A stretch of DNA of 41,807 bases from Candidatus Cloacimonadota bacterium (GCA_030154085.1 JASKKR010000017.1:1-41807), one strand, 5' to 3'; shown: positions 30,202-39,775, numbered from the stretch's first letter. A program made the numbers and translations. Notes: a model not told the origin generated them from the sequence alone.

Positions 30202-30645
30202 ATGAAGGCACAGTTCAAAGCCGGTTTAGCCGGATTTAGTGGGAAGCTGGATGGGGCGGTCTATTATTACCATCCCAAATTGAAACGCTGGTTGATGCGC
30301 AAGCAGCCGAATATGCCGCTTCAGGCAAAGAATATTGAATATAGAAATGTGGCGCAGAGGCTTTCTGCCCTGCATGTATCGGAAGGTTACAAGAGGGATT
30401 TTAAGCGCTATTTGGCAGAATTACGGGATCAGGATGCTAAGGTGCTGGTACCGTCTTGGTGGAGTCTTTTTGTAAAGATGATGTGGAAGATGCAGGCTGC
30501 ATATCCGGATCAGGTGGATCTTACCCAGATTACCAGAGCGCAGATTGAGAGTCAAGCCTTACCCTGCCGCTCGGTGAGTTTAGCGATTGAAGCGGGGTTG
30601 TTGGAAGCTGTGCCGGGCTACGAAAAATATACGGATTTGCTCTGA
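30202..30645 (+). CDS. Conserved-looking small protein of unknown function
   Basis: The 147-residue basic protein has no signal peptide or membrane helix. It starts KAQFKAGLAGFSGKLDGAVY, then YYHPKLKRWLMRKQPNMPLQ, and contains a Trp-rich centre (VPSWWSLFVKMMWKM). GGGAGG lies 7 bases before the ATG, and codon use resembles the housekeeping neighbours rather than the accessory genes. I do not recognise a characterised family. The G-K-L-D-G-A-V-Y-Y start with Lys/Arg-rich helices suggests nucleic-acid binding or a phage head-like small protein; neither is shown. Confidence 0.65.
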   Translation: MKAQFKAGLAGFSGKLDGAVYYYHPKLKRWLMRKQPNMPLQAKNIEYRNVAQRLSALHVSEGYKRDFKRYLAELRDQDAKVLVPSWWSLFVKMMWKMQAAYPDQVDLTQITRAQIESQALPCRSVSLAIEAGLLEAVPGYEKYTDLL

Positions 30646-30849
30646 GCATTGCCTGGCGATTTGATTAGACTGGGATGCAGCTGCCATAATGCAGAGAGAA
30701 GGAAAGCTACACTGAATAGCCTCAAGATTATCGCACTCGGGAGGATTGCTTTATCCCTTAGGGGAAGAATAGTGGTCTGAGGGCCAAAGCAGAAGTTGAT
30801 TTTTTCCTTGCCAAAATATCAGGAATAAAATCTATGGTACGTAACCGGT

Positions 30850-30927
30850 CGGGATGTGGCGCAGTCCGGGTAGCGCACTTGAATGGGGTTCAAGGAGTCG
30901 CAGGTTCAAATCCTGTCATCCCGACCA
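30850..30927 (+). tRNA. tRNA-Pro (anticodon GGG)
   Basis: Acceptor arms CGGGATG and CATCCCG, anticodon stem CTTGA/TCAAG with the loop ATGGGGT giving anticodon GGG, and T-arm GCAGG-TTCAAAT-CCTGT. ACCA is encoded at 30924-30927. Confidence 0.95.
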
Positions 30928-31104
30928 TCTTTTTTCTCCACGACAATTTCTTGAGCTCAAAGCTTTATTTATAATCAGCTAATTGGCGTTTCCTCGGATA
31001 TCCTCAAAAGCAAATGTGTGTTACACTTATCAAATCCTCTCCAGAGTGGAATTATTTCCTCTGCTCCCCTTGTCTGTGGGGGTAGAAATAAAAAATGACT
31101 TTAC

Positions 31105-31126
31105 AAAAAAGGAACGATCCTTTTTT
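31105..31126. terminator. Hairpin terminator before the GcvT-like gene
   Basis: AAAAAAGGA and TCCTTTTTT pair perfectly around ACGA, a typical bidirectional terminator. It lies 33 bp before the ATG of the next gene and would end the tRNA-Pro transcript. Confidence 0.6.
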
Positions 31127-31159
31127 AGGAAAGAAAAAGAAATTTTTGGAGTAAATATC

Positions 31160-32551
31160 ATGAAGAAATATGGTTTTGACTATCCGAAAAGTATCCGTAA
31201 GACCTTCCTCTATGATTTAGAAGAAAATTGGTATCTTCCGCTTTTAGCGAAGCACAAAGGGTTAAAGATGCGTTCTATCAAGCGAAGCAATTTCGGTCAA
31301 TATGACATGGCAGTGAATTATCTAACCTCTGTGCTCGAAGAAGCAGCTGCTATAAATAAGGTAGCTGTTTATAACATAGATCACATGGCTCAAATTCGCT
31401 TTCGTGGCAAGGATACTGAAAATCTACTCAACCGCAGTCTCGGCGCAAATTTCACTGGCATGAAAGTGGGTTCGTGCAAATATACTTTACTGCTCAATGA
31501 GCATGGTGGGGTGCAGGATGATATGATCGTGATGCGCATCTCTGAAACCGAATTTATCGCTGTGATCAATGCCGGACACGATATCACAGACGTGATGGAA
31601 GAAGACGGCGAAAAAGTGGAATTGATCGCCGATATCGATCGTATCATGGCTCAAAAGCGTGAAGGAGAAGAGGTTGAGGCAAGCGATATATCGGATCAAT
31701 TGGTGAAGGTGGATATTCAGGGTCCTTTATCCTATAAACTGGTTAAAGAAGTATATGGGCAAGAAGTACTGCGCAATCGCAACAATCCGGCTAAAAACAT
31801 GAGCTATTTCACATTTAACGAATTTATGCGCGACGGCGAGAAGTATTACATCAGTCGCACCGGATATACAAATCGATGGGGTTGGGAGCTTTATATTCCA
31901 GTAGCTAAAGCCGAAGCAGATTTTAAGAAAATTGTCAGCAAAGCTCTAGAATTTGATGGACTCTTAGTAGGTTTGGGCGGTCGTGATGAAAACAGGATGT
32001 CAGCAGGACCTTTTGGTCTTCCCCTCATGGGTGCTGAATATGATCCCGAGCACAGTCCCATCAACGCTCCTCTTTTTGAAACTTCAGTTGATTTTACGAA
32101 AGATGACTTTATAGGCAAAAAAGCTCTGCTTAAAGAGATAGAAAAAGGAGTGAGTAAGAGACTAAATATCATTATCACTGAAGGAATCGTGAGTGGCAGA
32201 GGGGTATATCGCGATGGATCACGCATAGGTACCGTCACTTCCAGCATAAATTCACCCAATCTCAGCCATGAACAGCGTCTGGCGATCGGTTCTCAAAGAA
32301 AGAATGTCAATGATCCAAATGGTACGGCTGCAATCGGCTTAGCCTGGTTTTACCAAAATCAATTTGAGCAGGATGCGGAAGGTAAGGATATAATAAAAGA
32401 CGGTGATAAACCGATTAGAATTCCGGTTCAATTTTTCCGTGAAGAATCGGATCAGCGTCCAGTTGGAAGTCCAATGCTAGGTTATATCACTCAAGAAGGA
32501 GTCTCTGAAGCGACAGCACCAAAGCCTTTAAAGCACATTGAAAATCTATAA
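31160..32551 (+). CDS. GcvT-superfamily (aminomethyltransferase-like) protein
   Basis: I choose ATG 31160 (463 residues) because GGAG lies 8 bases upstream, while the open frame further left runs through a terminator hairpin. The protein has the folate-binding GcvT fold: VYNIDHMAQIRFRGKD near 75-90, then LLLNEHGGVQDDMIV, a SRTGYTNRWGWELYIP segment and GGRDENRMSAGPFGLPLMG. The C-terminal barrel has DDFIGKKALL. The T-protein of the glycine cleavage system is about 365 residues; this one has extra segments (about 160-180 and at the C-terminus) and no gcvH or gcvP nearby. A tetrahydrofolate-dependent demethylase or aminomethyltransferase of another substrate is likelier than classic GcvT. Confidence 0.75.
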   Translation: MKKYGFDYPKSIRKTFLYDLEENWYLPLLAKHKGLKMRSIKRSNFGQYDMAVNYLTSVLEEAAAINKVAVYNIDHMAQIRFRGKDTENLLNRSLGANFTGMKVGSCKYTLLLNEHGGVQDDMIVMRISETEFIAVINAGHDITDVMEEDGEKVELIADIDRIMAQKREGEEVEASDISDQLVKVDIQGPLSYKLVKEVYGQEVLRNRNNPAKNMSYFTFNEFMRDGEKYYISRTGYTNRWGWELYIPVAKAEADFKKIVSKALEFDGLLVGLGGRDENRMSAGPFGLPLMGAEYDPEHSPINAPLFETSVDFTKDDFIGKKALLKEIEKGVSKRLNIIITEGIVSGRGVYRDGSRIGTVTSSINSPNLSHEQRLAIGSQRKNVNDPNGTAAIGLAWFYQNQFEQDAEGKDIIKDGDKPIRIPVQFFREESDQRPVGSPMLGYITQEGVSEATAPKPLKHIENL

Positions 32552-32560
32552 AGAGAATCT

Positions 32561-32585
32561 GGGCTCTATCATAATGTTAGAGCCC
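32561..32585 (+). terminator. Terminator after the GcvT-like gene
   Basis: GGGCTCTA and TAGAGCCC form a perfect 8-bp stem with a 9-nt loop, 10 bp after the stop codon. The following T content is modest (ATTACTTTC). Confidence 0.55.
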
Positions 32586-32614
32586 ATTACTTTCATCGAT
32601 ATTAAGGAGAAGGG

Positions 32615-33382
32615 ATGATATTAGTCAAGAATCTGGTGAAAGAATTTCCCAAAAAGGATGGCAGTGTATTCTCTGCGGTAGATGATATCTCGTTCGAGAC
32701 TGCCGATGGCGAAATCGTATGCCTTCTGGGAGTTAATGGAGCGGGGAAGACCACTACGATGCGATTGCTTTCCACAGTCTTTCAGCCTACAAAAGGCACA
32801 GCTGAGATCCAAGGTTGGGATATTCGCAAAAATCCTGACAAAGTTAGAGAACAATTGGGTTTCCTATCAGGTGACACAGGTCTATATAATCGCCTCAGAG
32901 TTCATGAATTGATCCGTTATTTCGGAAGACTGTATTCGATGTCTGATGATGAGATTACTCGGCGCATGCAGGAAATGGCAGACCTATTGGACATGAATGA
33001 CTTCATGGATAAAAAGATCGAATTTCTCTCTTCGGGAATGAAGCAAAAAGTCTCAATTGTTCGGTCAATTATTCACGATCCTCCAGTAATGATCATGGAT
33101 GAGCCCACCTCCGGACTGGATATTCTTACTGCCAGACACATCATTTCTTTTATCCGTAGTTGCAAAGAGCGTGGTAAGTGCGTTCTCTTTAGCACCCATA
33201 TAATGCGTGAAGCAGAACGTTTGGCAGATCGCATTGTGATGATCCACAAAGGTAAAATTCTTGCTGAAGGCTCGCTGGAAGAACTTCGTACTGCAACAGG
33301 ACAGACCGATCTGGATGATATATTTGTGTATTATGTGAACTTATATAGCGATGAAGAAAAGGTAAAAGCTGATGAATTTTAA
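32615..33382 (+). CDS. NatA-type ABC transporter ATP-binding protein
   Basis: The 255-residue ATPase has Walker A G39-VNGAGKTT47, the signature LSSGMKQK near 140, Walker B VMIMDEP near 163 and the switch His in STHIMRE. The NatA/CcmA-like subfamily works with a two-copy membrane partner to export ions, drugs or peptides. The partner is the next gene, which starts 11 bp before this one ends. AAGGAG lies 6 bases before the ATG. Confidence 0.9.
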   Translation: MILVKNLVKEFPKKDGSVFSAVDDISFETADGEIVCLLGVNGAGKTTTMRLLSTVFQPTKGTAEIQGWDIRKNPDKVREQLGFLSGDTGLYNRLRVHELIRYFGRLYSMSDDEITRRMQEMADLLDMNDFMDKKIEFLSSGMKQKVSIVRSIIHDPPVMIMDEPTSGLDILTARHIISFIRSCKERGKCVLFSTHIMREAERLADRIVMIHKGKILAEGSLEELRTATGQTDLDDIFVYYVNLYSDEEKVKADEF

Positions 33383-35384
33383 GAAAGTAATTATCGTCTT
33401 CCGCAAAGAATTGATGGAGGTTTTCCGGGATAAACGCACAATCTTTACCACCTTACTTTTACCAGTAATTCTATATCCTATATTGATTGTGGGTTTCAAT
33501 GCCATCATGGCGCGTCAGAGTAACGTGCTAGAGGAGCAAGGCGCTACAGTGGCTGTTTGTGATAGTGTACAGACTGCTGAATCTATGCGTATTATCAATG
33601 ACCTATCAAAAATAGAAAACTTTAAATTTATACCAGCTTCCGATAGTGTGCAAAGCCTTTACCAAAGTAAAGATATTCAAGGTATTGTCACTATTCGTGA
33701 TTCTATAACTGCAAATGGCTTGAAAGTTTATCACGTATTTGTCCAATATGATGCTGCTAATGACCGCAGCAGCATGATGTATAGCAAACTTGCTGAAGCC
33801 TTGCAAGAGACAGAACAGGAGATGGTGCGCGAGAAATTGGAGATTTCTGGGATTGATCCAGAATTGGTAAATTTGGTTGATCTAAGGGAACGTGATACAG
33901 CAGACTCTCAAAAGAAGATGGGAATGATTCTGGGAATGATTTTACCTTATATCATGATCATGATGCTGCTCACAGGAGCTTCTGTAGTTGCCGCTGATTT
34001 GGTCGCAGGTGAAAAGGAACGCAAGACCCTAGAAACACTCTTGGTCGCAGGAGTTAGGCGCATCGATGTGGTTATTGGAAAATATTTGACCATCATCTTT
34101 ATGAGTATGGTCAATCTCATTGTAAATCTATTTAGTATCAGCTTTTCTCTACGCTATATGCTTGCACAATCCGGCTTGGATTTGGCGGGAGCAAATATGC
34201 CGATCAAAGCGATCCTCATTTTACTGGTGGCGATGTTGCCTTTGGCCACTCTCTTTGCGGCTATTCTGCTCTCTATCTCCACATTTAGCCGCAATATAAA
34301 AGAAGCACGCACCTATGAACAGCCTATCTTAATTATCTCAATGATTATGGCAATGATTAGCTTTTTGCCTGCTGTCGAAATGAATTCTTTGATGGCACTC
34401 ATCCCTGTGGTCAATATTGCCTTACTCTTTAAAGCGCTGATGATTAACGACTATCAAGTATCACATCTTTTGATCACAATCATTTCGACCTTGGTATTGG
34501 ATGTAATCGCCATCTGGGTTACGATTAAACTTTTCAATACCGAAGGAATTCTGTTTCGCTCTGAGGATGATAGTGGCGGCATAAAGAGCATCAAAAAGAA
34601 CAAGAGAAACTTCTTTACTCCCTACAATGGTTTGGTATATTATACATTAGCACTGGTGGCGCTCTATTATATCGGCTCTAGATGGCAGATACAGGATTTG
34701 ACAAGCGGTTTGGTAAAGACTCAGATTATTCTCTTTGCCCTACCGGTCCTGGTGATTCTTAGGCTGCTTAAGATGCCGGTGGCAAAGACGTTACGACTGA
34801 AGCTGCCCAGCTGGAAGCAGGTCGTACTAATTCCTTTTATTGCGATTCCAGCAACTATCCTTGTGTCTCTTTTTTCACAGTTAATCAATGTGATATATCC
34901 TTTTCCAGAAAGCTATCTCGAGAGCATGGGCAAACTCTTTGAGTTGGATCTACCATTGTGGGGCAGCTTTTTGGTGGTTGCCGTAGCGCCCGGTATCTGT
35001 GAGGAGCTACTCTTTAGAGGGTTCATGCCACGTTTCTTTGAAAAATATGGCTTCAAGATCAATATAATTCTTATTGCCCTACTCTTTGCCGCTTTTCATT
35101 TAGATCCTTTCCGCTTTTTCCCGGTTTTTCTTTTGGGACTTATCCTGGCTTATCTAACCCTACGAAGCGGATCCATTGTGAATTCCATGATATTGCATAT
35201 CTTAAATAACGGTTTTGCAATATTTATTATGGCATTTTCTGGTTCTGCGTGGCTGAATTATTTCATGCAGGATCAAGAAAATCTGCGCTATTGGGTTGCC
35301 CTGCCAGCCGTGGTGATCCTCTATCTGGCACTCAGAGCATTTCATAAAGTAACTGCAAAAGAAGCTGAATTATGTGTGGAATAG
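33372..35384 (+). CDS. ABC permease fused to a CPBP intramembrane protease
   Basis: The N-terminal 400 residues are a NatB-type permease. A first helix follows the KELMEVFRDKRTIF motif, a large extracytoplasmic loop spans about 45-185, and five or six helices follow, with GEKERKTLETLL in between. The C-terminal part (about 420-670) is a CPBP/Abi protease: E544-E545-L-L-F-R549 (the EExxxR motif) and FAAFHLDP with the second catalytic His. The fusion is known in this transporter group. The two parts may act on exported peptides or protect against them. It overlaps the ATPase upstream by 11 bp and glmS downstream by 13 bp. Confidence 0.88.
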   Translation: MNFKKVIIVFRKELMEVFRDKRTIFTTLLLPVILYPILIVGFNAIMARQSNVLEEQGATVAVCDSVQTAESMRIINDLSKIENFKFIPASDSVQSLYQSKDIQGIVTIRDSITANGLKVYHVFVQYDAANDRSSMMYSKLAEALQETEQEMVREKLEISGIDPELVNLVDLRERDTADSQKKMGMILGMILPYIMIMMLLTGASVVAADLVAGEKERKTLETLLVAGVRRIDVVIGKYLTIIFMSMVNLIVNLFSISFSLRYMLAQSGLDLAGANMPIKAILILLVAMLPLATLFAAILLSISTFSRNIKEARTYEQPILIISMIMAMISFLPAVEMNSLMALIPVVNIALLFKALMINDYQVSHLLITIISTLVLDVIAIWVTIKLFNTEGILFRSEDDSGGIKSIKKNKRNFFTPYNGLVYYTLALVALYYIGSRWQIQDLTSGLVKTQIILFALPVLVILRLLKMPVAKTLRLKLPSWKQVVLIPFIAIPATILVSLFSQLINVIYPFPESYLESMGKLFELDLPLWGSFLVVAVAPGICEELLFRGFMPRFFEKYGFKINIILIALLFAAFHLDPFRFFPVFLLGLILAYLTLRSGSIVNSMILHILNNGFAIFIMAFSGSAWLNYFMQDQENLRYWVALPAVVILYLALRAFHKVTAKEAELCVE

Positions 35385-37207
35385 TAGGTTATATCGGTCA
35401 TAGAGAAGCTTTGCCTATCGTGGTCGAAGCACTGAAAAGATTGGAGTATCGCGGCTATGATTCTTCAGGTATTGCGATAATTCACAAAGGCGATTTGGAT
35501 GTTTATAAAAAACAGGGTAAGATCATAGAACTAGAACGCTCGCTGCCAGAGCCTTCCAAATGTTCCGGGAATGTCGCAATTGCCCACACCAGATGGGCTA
35601 CACATGGAGAACCAAATGAGATCAATGCACATCCTCATCTTAGCTGTGATGGTAAGATTGCCATCGTGCATAACGGGATTATCGAGAATTATAAGCTATT
35701 ACGCCAGCAATTAATAGATTTGGGGCACAAATTCATTAGCGATACCGATTCTGAAGTAATTGCTCATCTGATCGAACAATTTGTTAGTACAAAGCTTCCT
35801 CTCGAAGATGCTGTGCGCGAAGCTATGAAACGCGTCGAAGGGACCTACGGATTGGTTGTTATTAGTAAGGATCATCCAGATCGCTTGATTGCAGTACGCA
35901 AAGGCAGTCCTCTCATCATCGGTATCAACGATAATGAATACTTTGTCACTAGTGATGTCAGCGCTATCATCATCCATACTAAGCGCGTCATATATCTGCA
36001 AGATTCAGAGCTTTGTGTGCTTAGATCTGATGGATTCGAGATATCAACCTTGGACAAAGATAACGTAAAACCTCAAATCAGTGTCGTGGATTGGGATATC
36101 TCAGCCATTGAAAAAGGGGAATTTAAACACTTTATGCTCAAAGAAATCTTTGAGCAACCTATTACTATCGGGAATAGCTTCCGCGGTAGAATCAATGAAG
36201 AGATGGGCTCCGCAAGGTTAGGCGGGTTGAATTTACCTAGGTTTGAGCTTAGAAAGATCAAACAAATCCATCTCATTGCCTGCGGAACCTCATATTATGC
36301 TGCTCTCATCGGTAAACATATCATCGAAGATATCGCTCGCATTCCGGTTCATGCAGAATATGCCAGTGAATATAGATATCGCAATCCTATTGTTCCTGAA
36401 GATACTGTAGTCTTTGCTATCAGTCAATCCGGAGAGACTGCCGATACTTTGGCTGCTATGCGTGAGGCGAAAATTAAAGGCGCCAGAGTACTAGGCATCA
36501 CAAATGTGGTGGGCTCTACAGTAGCACGCGAAAGTGACGGAGGAGTATATATTCATGCCGGTACGGAGATCGGAGTGGCGAGTACAAAAGCTTTCACATC
36601 GCAAGTCACGATCTTGATTTTGCTAGCACTTTATTTAGGTCGCATGACCCACATCTCAGCTGATGATGGAGCAAAATATATCCGTGAGTTGGCAGAGATC
36701 CCAGGTAAGGTAGAAAAGATCCTCGCTCAAAATGAACAGATCTGTGCTATCGCAAATAGCATCAAGGATAGCATCCATGCTCTATATCTAGGAAGAGGAG
36801 TAAACTATCCGGTGGCGCTTGAAGGAGCACTCAAACTAAAAGAAATCTCATATATTCACGCAGAAGGTTATCCTGCAGCAGAGATGAAGCATGGACCCAT
36901 CGCTTTAATTGATGAAAATATGCCTGTGATTGCCATAGCCACTCGTGATCCTTTGTATGATAAGATATATTCTAATCTGCAGGAGGTCAGGGCTCGCCAA
37001 GGACGGCTCATCTGCATCGCGACCGAAGGAGATACAGAGCTAAAGAAGATCAGCGAAAATGTCATCTATATCCCGGATACAAAGACAAATCTTCAGCCTC
37101 TTTTGACGGTGATTCCATTACAACTTTTAGCATACCATGTGGCAGATCTCAAAGGATATGACGTGGATCAGCCGCGCAATCTTGCTAAAAGCGTTACAGT
37201 CGAGTGA
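35372..37207 (+). CDS. glmS: Glutamine-fructose-6-phosphate aminotransferase
   Basis: The 611-residue enzyme starts MCGIVGYIGHREA; C2 becomes the N-terminal nucleophile after Met removal. The glutaminase domain runs to about 240 (TRWATHGEPNEINAHPH, HNGIIENY) and is followed by two SIS isomerase domains (CGTSYYAAL, SQSGETADTLAA, and ALEGALKLKEISYIHAEGY). It ends PRNLAKSVTVE, as in the family. It makes glucosamine-6-phosphate for peptidoglycan and lipopolysaccharide. The start lies inside the 3' end of the permease-protease gene (13-bp overlap), so the two are co-translated. No glmS ribozyme is visible. Confidence 0.97.
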   Translation: MCGIVGYIGHREALPIVVEALKRLEYRGYDSSGIAIIHKGDLDVYKKQGKIIELERSLPEPSKCSGNVAIAHTRWATHGEPNEINAHPHLSCDGKIAIVHNGIIENYKLLRQQLIDLGHKFISDTDSEVIAHLIEQFVSTKLPLEDAVREAMKRVEGTYGLVVISKDHPDRLIAVRKGSPLIIGINDNEYFVTSDVSAIIIHTKRVIYLQDSELCVLRSDGFEISTLDKDNVKPQISVVDWDISAIEKGEFKHFMLKEIFEQPITIGNSFRGRINEEMGSARLGGLNLPRFELRKIKQIHLIACGTSYYAALIGKHIIEDIARIPVHAEYASEYRYRNPIVPEDTVVFAISQSGETADTLAAMREAKIKGARVLGITNVVGSTVARESDGGVYIHAGTEIGVASTKAFTSQVTILILLALYLGRMTHISADDGAKYIRELAEIPGKVEKILAQNEQICAIANSIKDSIHALYLGRGVNYPVALEGALKLKEISYIHAEGYPAAEMKHGPIALIDENMPVIAIATRDPLYDKIYSNLQEVRARQGRLICIATEGDTELKKISENVIYIPDTKTNLQPLLTVIPLQLLAYHVADLKGYDVDQPRNLAKSVTVE

Positions 37208-37457
37208 ATATATCCAATAATATACTGGTCTTTATCTAAGTTACTCTTAGTATAGAAGTCCTTGTTCATCTGATGCTTTTCGGTATCTTGATTACGATCA
37301 GAATCCTGACAAAATAAATCAATTCCTTGATTAACTTTTAGCAACTCGCATATCTATATATCTTCCGTTTTTAGTAGGAAACAATATATTGATGAAAATA
37401 AATATTGACATGTATCGATGAATGTTTTTTGTGGCTCGAAACACTTAAGAGGTGCTT

Positions 37458-37778
37458 ATGCAAAAATACGAAGCTGCAGCTAAATTGTTCAGGATATTGG
37501 GAGAGCCGATGCGGCTAGCAATTCTGGATATGCTTTCCTGTGGTGAACTGTGTGCCTGTGATATTCTGGAGAGGTTGACGATCAGCCAATCTACTCTATC
37601 TCACCACATGCGGGTATTGCAACAAGCTGGTATAGTTATGGCAAGAAAAGATGCCACCTGGGTGTATTATACGATCAATCCTAAAATAGTTCCCGATTTA
37701 CACAATATCCTGGATGATATAATTTTACCAAAGAAAAACTGTATCTGCGAAGGAGTTAAGTTGGAGGACAATAAATGA
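37458..37778 (+). CDS. arsR: ArsR-family metalloregulator
   Basis: I start at ATG 37458 (106 residues); AGAGG lies five or six bases upstream, and a GTG six bases earlier is also possible. The winged helix includes ISQSTLSHHMRVLQQAGIV. C32-A-C34 in GELCACDIL is the arsenic/metal-binding motif of ArsR-type sensors, and a Cys pair (NCICEG) follows near the C-terminus. It should repress the two efflux genes behind it until As(III) or a similar thiophilic ion binds. It overlaps the next gene by 4 bp. An ACAT...ATGT inverted pair at 37408-37425 is a weak operator candidate. Confidence 0.9.
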   Translation: MQKYEAAAKLFRILGEPMRLAILDMLSCGELCACDILERLTISQSTLSHHMRVLQQAGIVMARKDATWVYYTINPKIVPDLHNILDDIILPKKNCICEGVKLEDNK

Positions 37779-38668
37779 ATACACTCGTCGATACCTTGCG
37801 ATACTTTATTACTATCATCTTGGAACTTACGGTTCTGTTTATAGGAATCAGCACTATTATTGGGATAATCTTGCAATATATATCCCAGGACAAGATCAAA
37901 CAGTGGATGGCAGGCAGAGGGATCTGGGGTAATATTATGGCTGTGGTGGTGGGAGCGCTCACACCATTTTGTGCCTGTTCGACAATCCCCATGGCCAAAG
38001 GTTTTATGGATGCCGGTATATCGTTTTCGGTAATATTTTCTTTTATAATAGCTTCACCACTACTGAATCCAATCATCATAGGCATGCTGCTTGCCCTAGT
38101 CGGCTGGAAGGCATGTTTGATATACTTTGTGCTGGTATTTGGACTAGCTATTGTGCTCGGGCTTGTGTTTGGTAAGTTTGGCAATGGTGGGTTGAGTGAA
38201 CCGGAGAAAGGATGCACATGTACGGCATCAATTCCAGAAGAGAATCTGAACACCTTTGGAAAGAAACTTCATCATGCCTTTCTGAGTGCGTTTGGGGACT
38301 ATAAAGCGGTGTTTTGGTATTTGATTATAGGTGTGGGAATTGGATCGCTAATCTACGGTTATCTTCCCCAGGATATAGTCTTGAAATATGCCGGTGGGAA
38401 GAGCCCATTTGCCATTCCTATCGCAGCGGTGATCGGTATTCCCTTATATATCAGGACAGAGACAGCCATTCCTATCGGTTTGGCCCTTATGCAAAAGGGG
38501 ATGAGCATCGGTGCAGTAATCGCTCTAATAATTGGCGGGGCAGGCATGGCAATTCCTGAAATGACCATGCTCGCCAGTATATTCAAGAAGAGAACCGTAG
38601 CTGTGTTTGTAGTCTCAGTATTCATGACTGCAGTGATATCTGGTTTTATGTTTAACATTTTGATGTAG
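37775..38668 (+). CDS. ArsP/YraQ-type permease
   Basis: The 297-residue membrane protein belongs to the permease family PF03773. It has about eight hydrophobic segments, PFCACSTIPMAKGF with the paired cysteines near residue 65-70, and ASPLLNPIIIG. A second half (about 165-297) repeats the pattern (GKSPFAIPIAAVIGIPLYIR). A cytoplasmic Cys-containing loop (EKGCTCTAS) lies between the halves. Relatives export organoarsenicals (ArsP) or copper/zinc. With arsR upstream and acr3 downstream an arsenical substrate is the best guess. Confidence 0.8.
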   Translation: MNTLVDTLRYFITIILELTVLFIGISTIIGIILQYISQDKIKQWMAGRGIWGNIMAVVVGALTPFCACSTIPMAKGFMDAGISFSVIFSFIIASPLLNPIIIGMLLALVGWKACLIYFVLVFGLAIVLGLVFGKFGNGGLSEPEKGCTCTASIPEENLNTFGKKLHHAFLSAFGDYKAVFWYLIIGVGIGSLIYGYLPQDIVLKYAGGKSPFAIPIAAVIGIPLYIRTETAIPIGLALMQKGMSIGAVIALIIGGAGMAIPEMTMLASIFKKRTVAVFVVSVFMTAVISGFMFNILM

Positions 38669-38692
38669 TTGATAGGATTTCTGGAGTAAAAA

Positions 38693-39775
38693 ATGGCAAT
38701 TTTGAAAAACCAAGCAAGTCAATCGGCAGGCATCAGCTTCTATGAGAAGTATCTGAGCCTGTGGGTGATCCTTTGTATGGCGGCAGGAATCATGATAGGA
38801 AAATACTTACCGCAAGTACCCCAGTTTCTAAACCGCTTCGAATATGCAAAGGTGTCCATCCCCATCGCCATATTGATCTGGTTGATGATCTATCCCATGA
38901 TGATGAAGGTGGATTTTGCCAGCATCAAGAATGTAGGTAAAAATCCCAAAGGGCTCTATGTAACTTTGGTAACGAATTGGCTGATAAAGCCCTTCACTAT
39001 GTATGGTATTGCCTGGTTTTTCTTCTTTGTGGTGTTCAAGGGTCTCATCTCTACAAATCTAGCCCAGGACTATCTAGCAGGAGCCATCCTGCTCGGCGCC
39101 GCACCCTGCACAGCGATGGTTTTTGTCTGGAGTCATCTCACCAAGGGTAATCCTGCCTTTACGGTGGTGCAAGTGGCTACCAACGATCTGATTATTCTGG
39201 TGGCATATACTCCACTTGTAGCGCTGTTATTGGGGATTGGCGGAATCAGAGTACCCTGGGACACCTTGCTGCTATCTGTATTGTTATTTGTGGTTATTCC
39301 TCTGGCTGGTGGAGTTATTACTCGTAGCGGGGTAATAAAGCATAAGGGTGAAGATTACTTTAATGATAGTTTCATTCCCAAGTTTGGGAATGTGACTATA
39401 ATCGGTTTGCTTCTTACTCTGATCATCATCTTTGCTTTCCAGGGTAAAGTGATTTTAGAGAACCCTTTGCACATCCTATTAATCGCTATTCCGCTCACTA
39501 TACAAACTTTCCTGATTTTCTTCATTGCTTACTTGGCAGGCAGGAAGTTGAAGCTTGCTCATAGTATCGCTGCTCCTGCTGGAATGATTGGTGCATCTAA
39601 CTTCTTTGAACTCTCAGTGGCAGTAGCGATATCATTATTCGGGACAAGCTCACCTGTCGCCATGGCCACCGTGGTTGGAGTATTGGTGGAAGTACCGGTG
39701 ATGTTGACTCTTGTAAAGATTGCCAATAATACTACGCATTGGTTCCCTACTGAGGATGCTGGGAGTTTAGGATAA
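38693..39775 (+). CDS. acr3: ACR3-family arsenite efflux transporter
   Basis: The 360-residue protein has ten hydrophobic segments and the Acr3 signature GAAPCTAMVFVWSHL with the essential Cys at C139 in helix 4. TNWLIKPF and ASNFFELSVAVAI are also family features. It extrudes arsenite using the proton gradient. It follows the permease gene by 24 bp, completing an arsR-permease-acr3 operon. An arsenate reductase is not present here. Confidence 0.93.
   Translation: MAILKNQASQSAGISFYEKYLSLWVILCMAAGIMIGKYLPQVPQFLNRFEYAKVSIPIAILIWLMIYPMMMKVDFASIKNVGKNPKGLYVTLVTNWLIKPFTMYGIAWFFFFVVFKGLISTNLAQDYLAGAILLGAAPCTAMVFVWSHLTKGNPAFTVVQVATNDLIILVAYTPLVALLLGIGGIRVPWDTLLLSVLLFVVIPLAGGVITRSGVIKHKGEDYFNDSFIPKFGNVTIIGLLLTLIIIFAFQGKVILENPLHILLIAIPLTIQTFLIFFIAYLAGRKLKLAHSIAAPAGMIGASNFFELSVAVAISLFGTSSPVAMATVVGVLVEVPVMLTLVKIANNTTHWFPTEDAGSLG

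Noticed and set aside
30983..31159. N-terminal 59-residue extension of the GcvT-like protein
   Set aside because: The extension runs through a terminator-like hairpin, lacks a ribosome site and family similarity; ATG 31160 has both a good site and the family start.
35240..35372. A glmS ribozyme before glmS
   Set aside because: The upstream bases are coding sequence of the permease-protease gene, and the two genes overlap.
37405..37433. TTGACA as the -35 of an arsR promoter
   Set aside because: No acceptable -10 lies 16-18 bases downstream (TTTGTG); kept only as a possible regulatory region.
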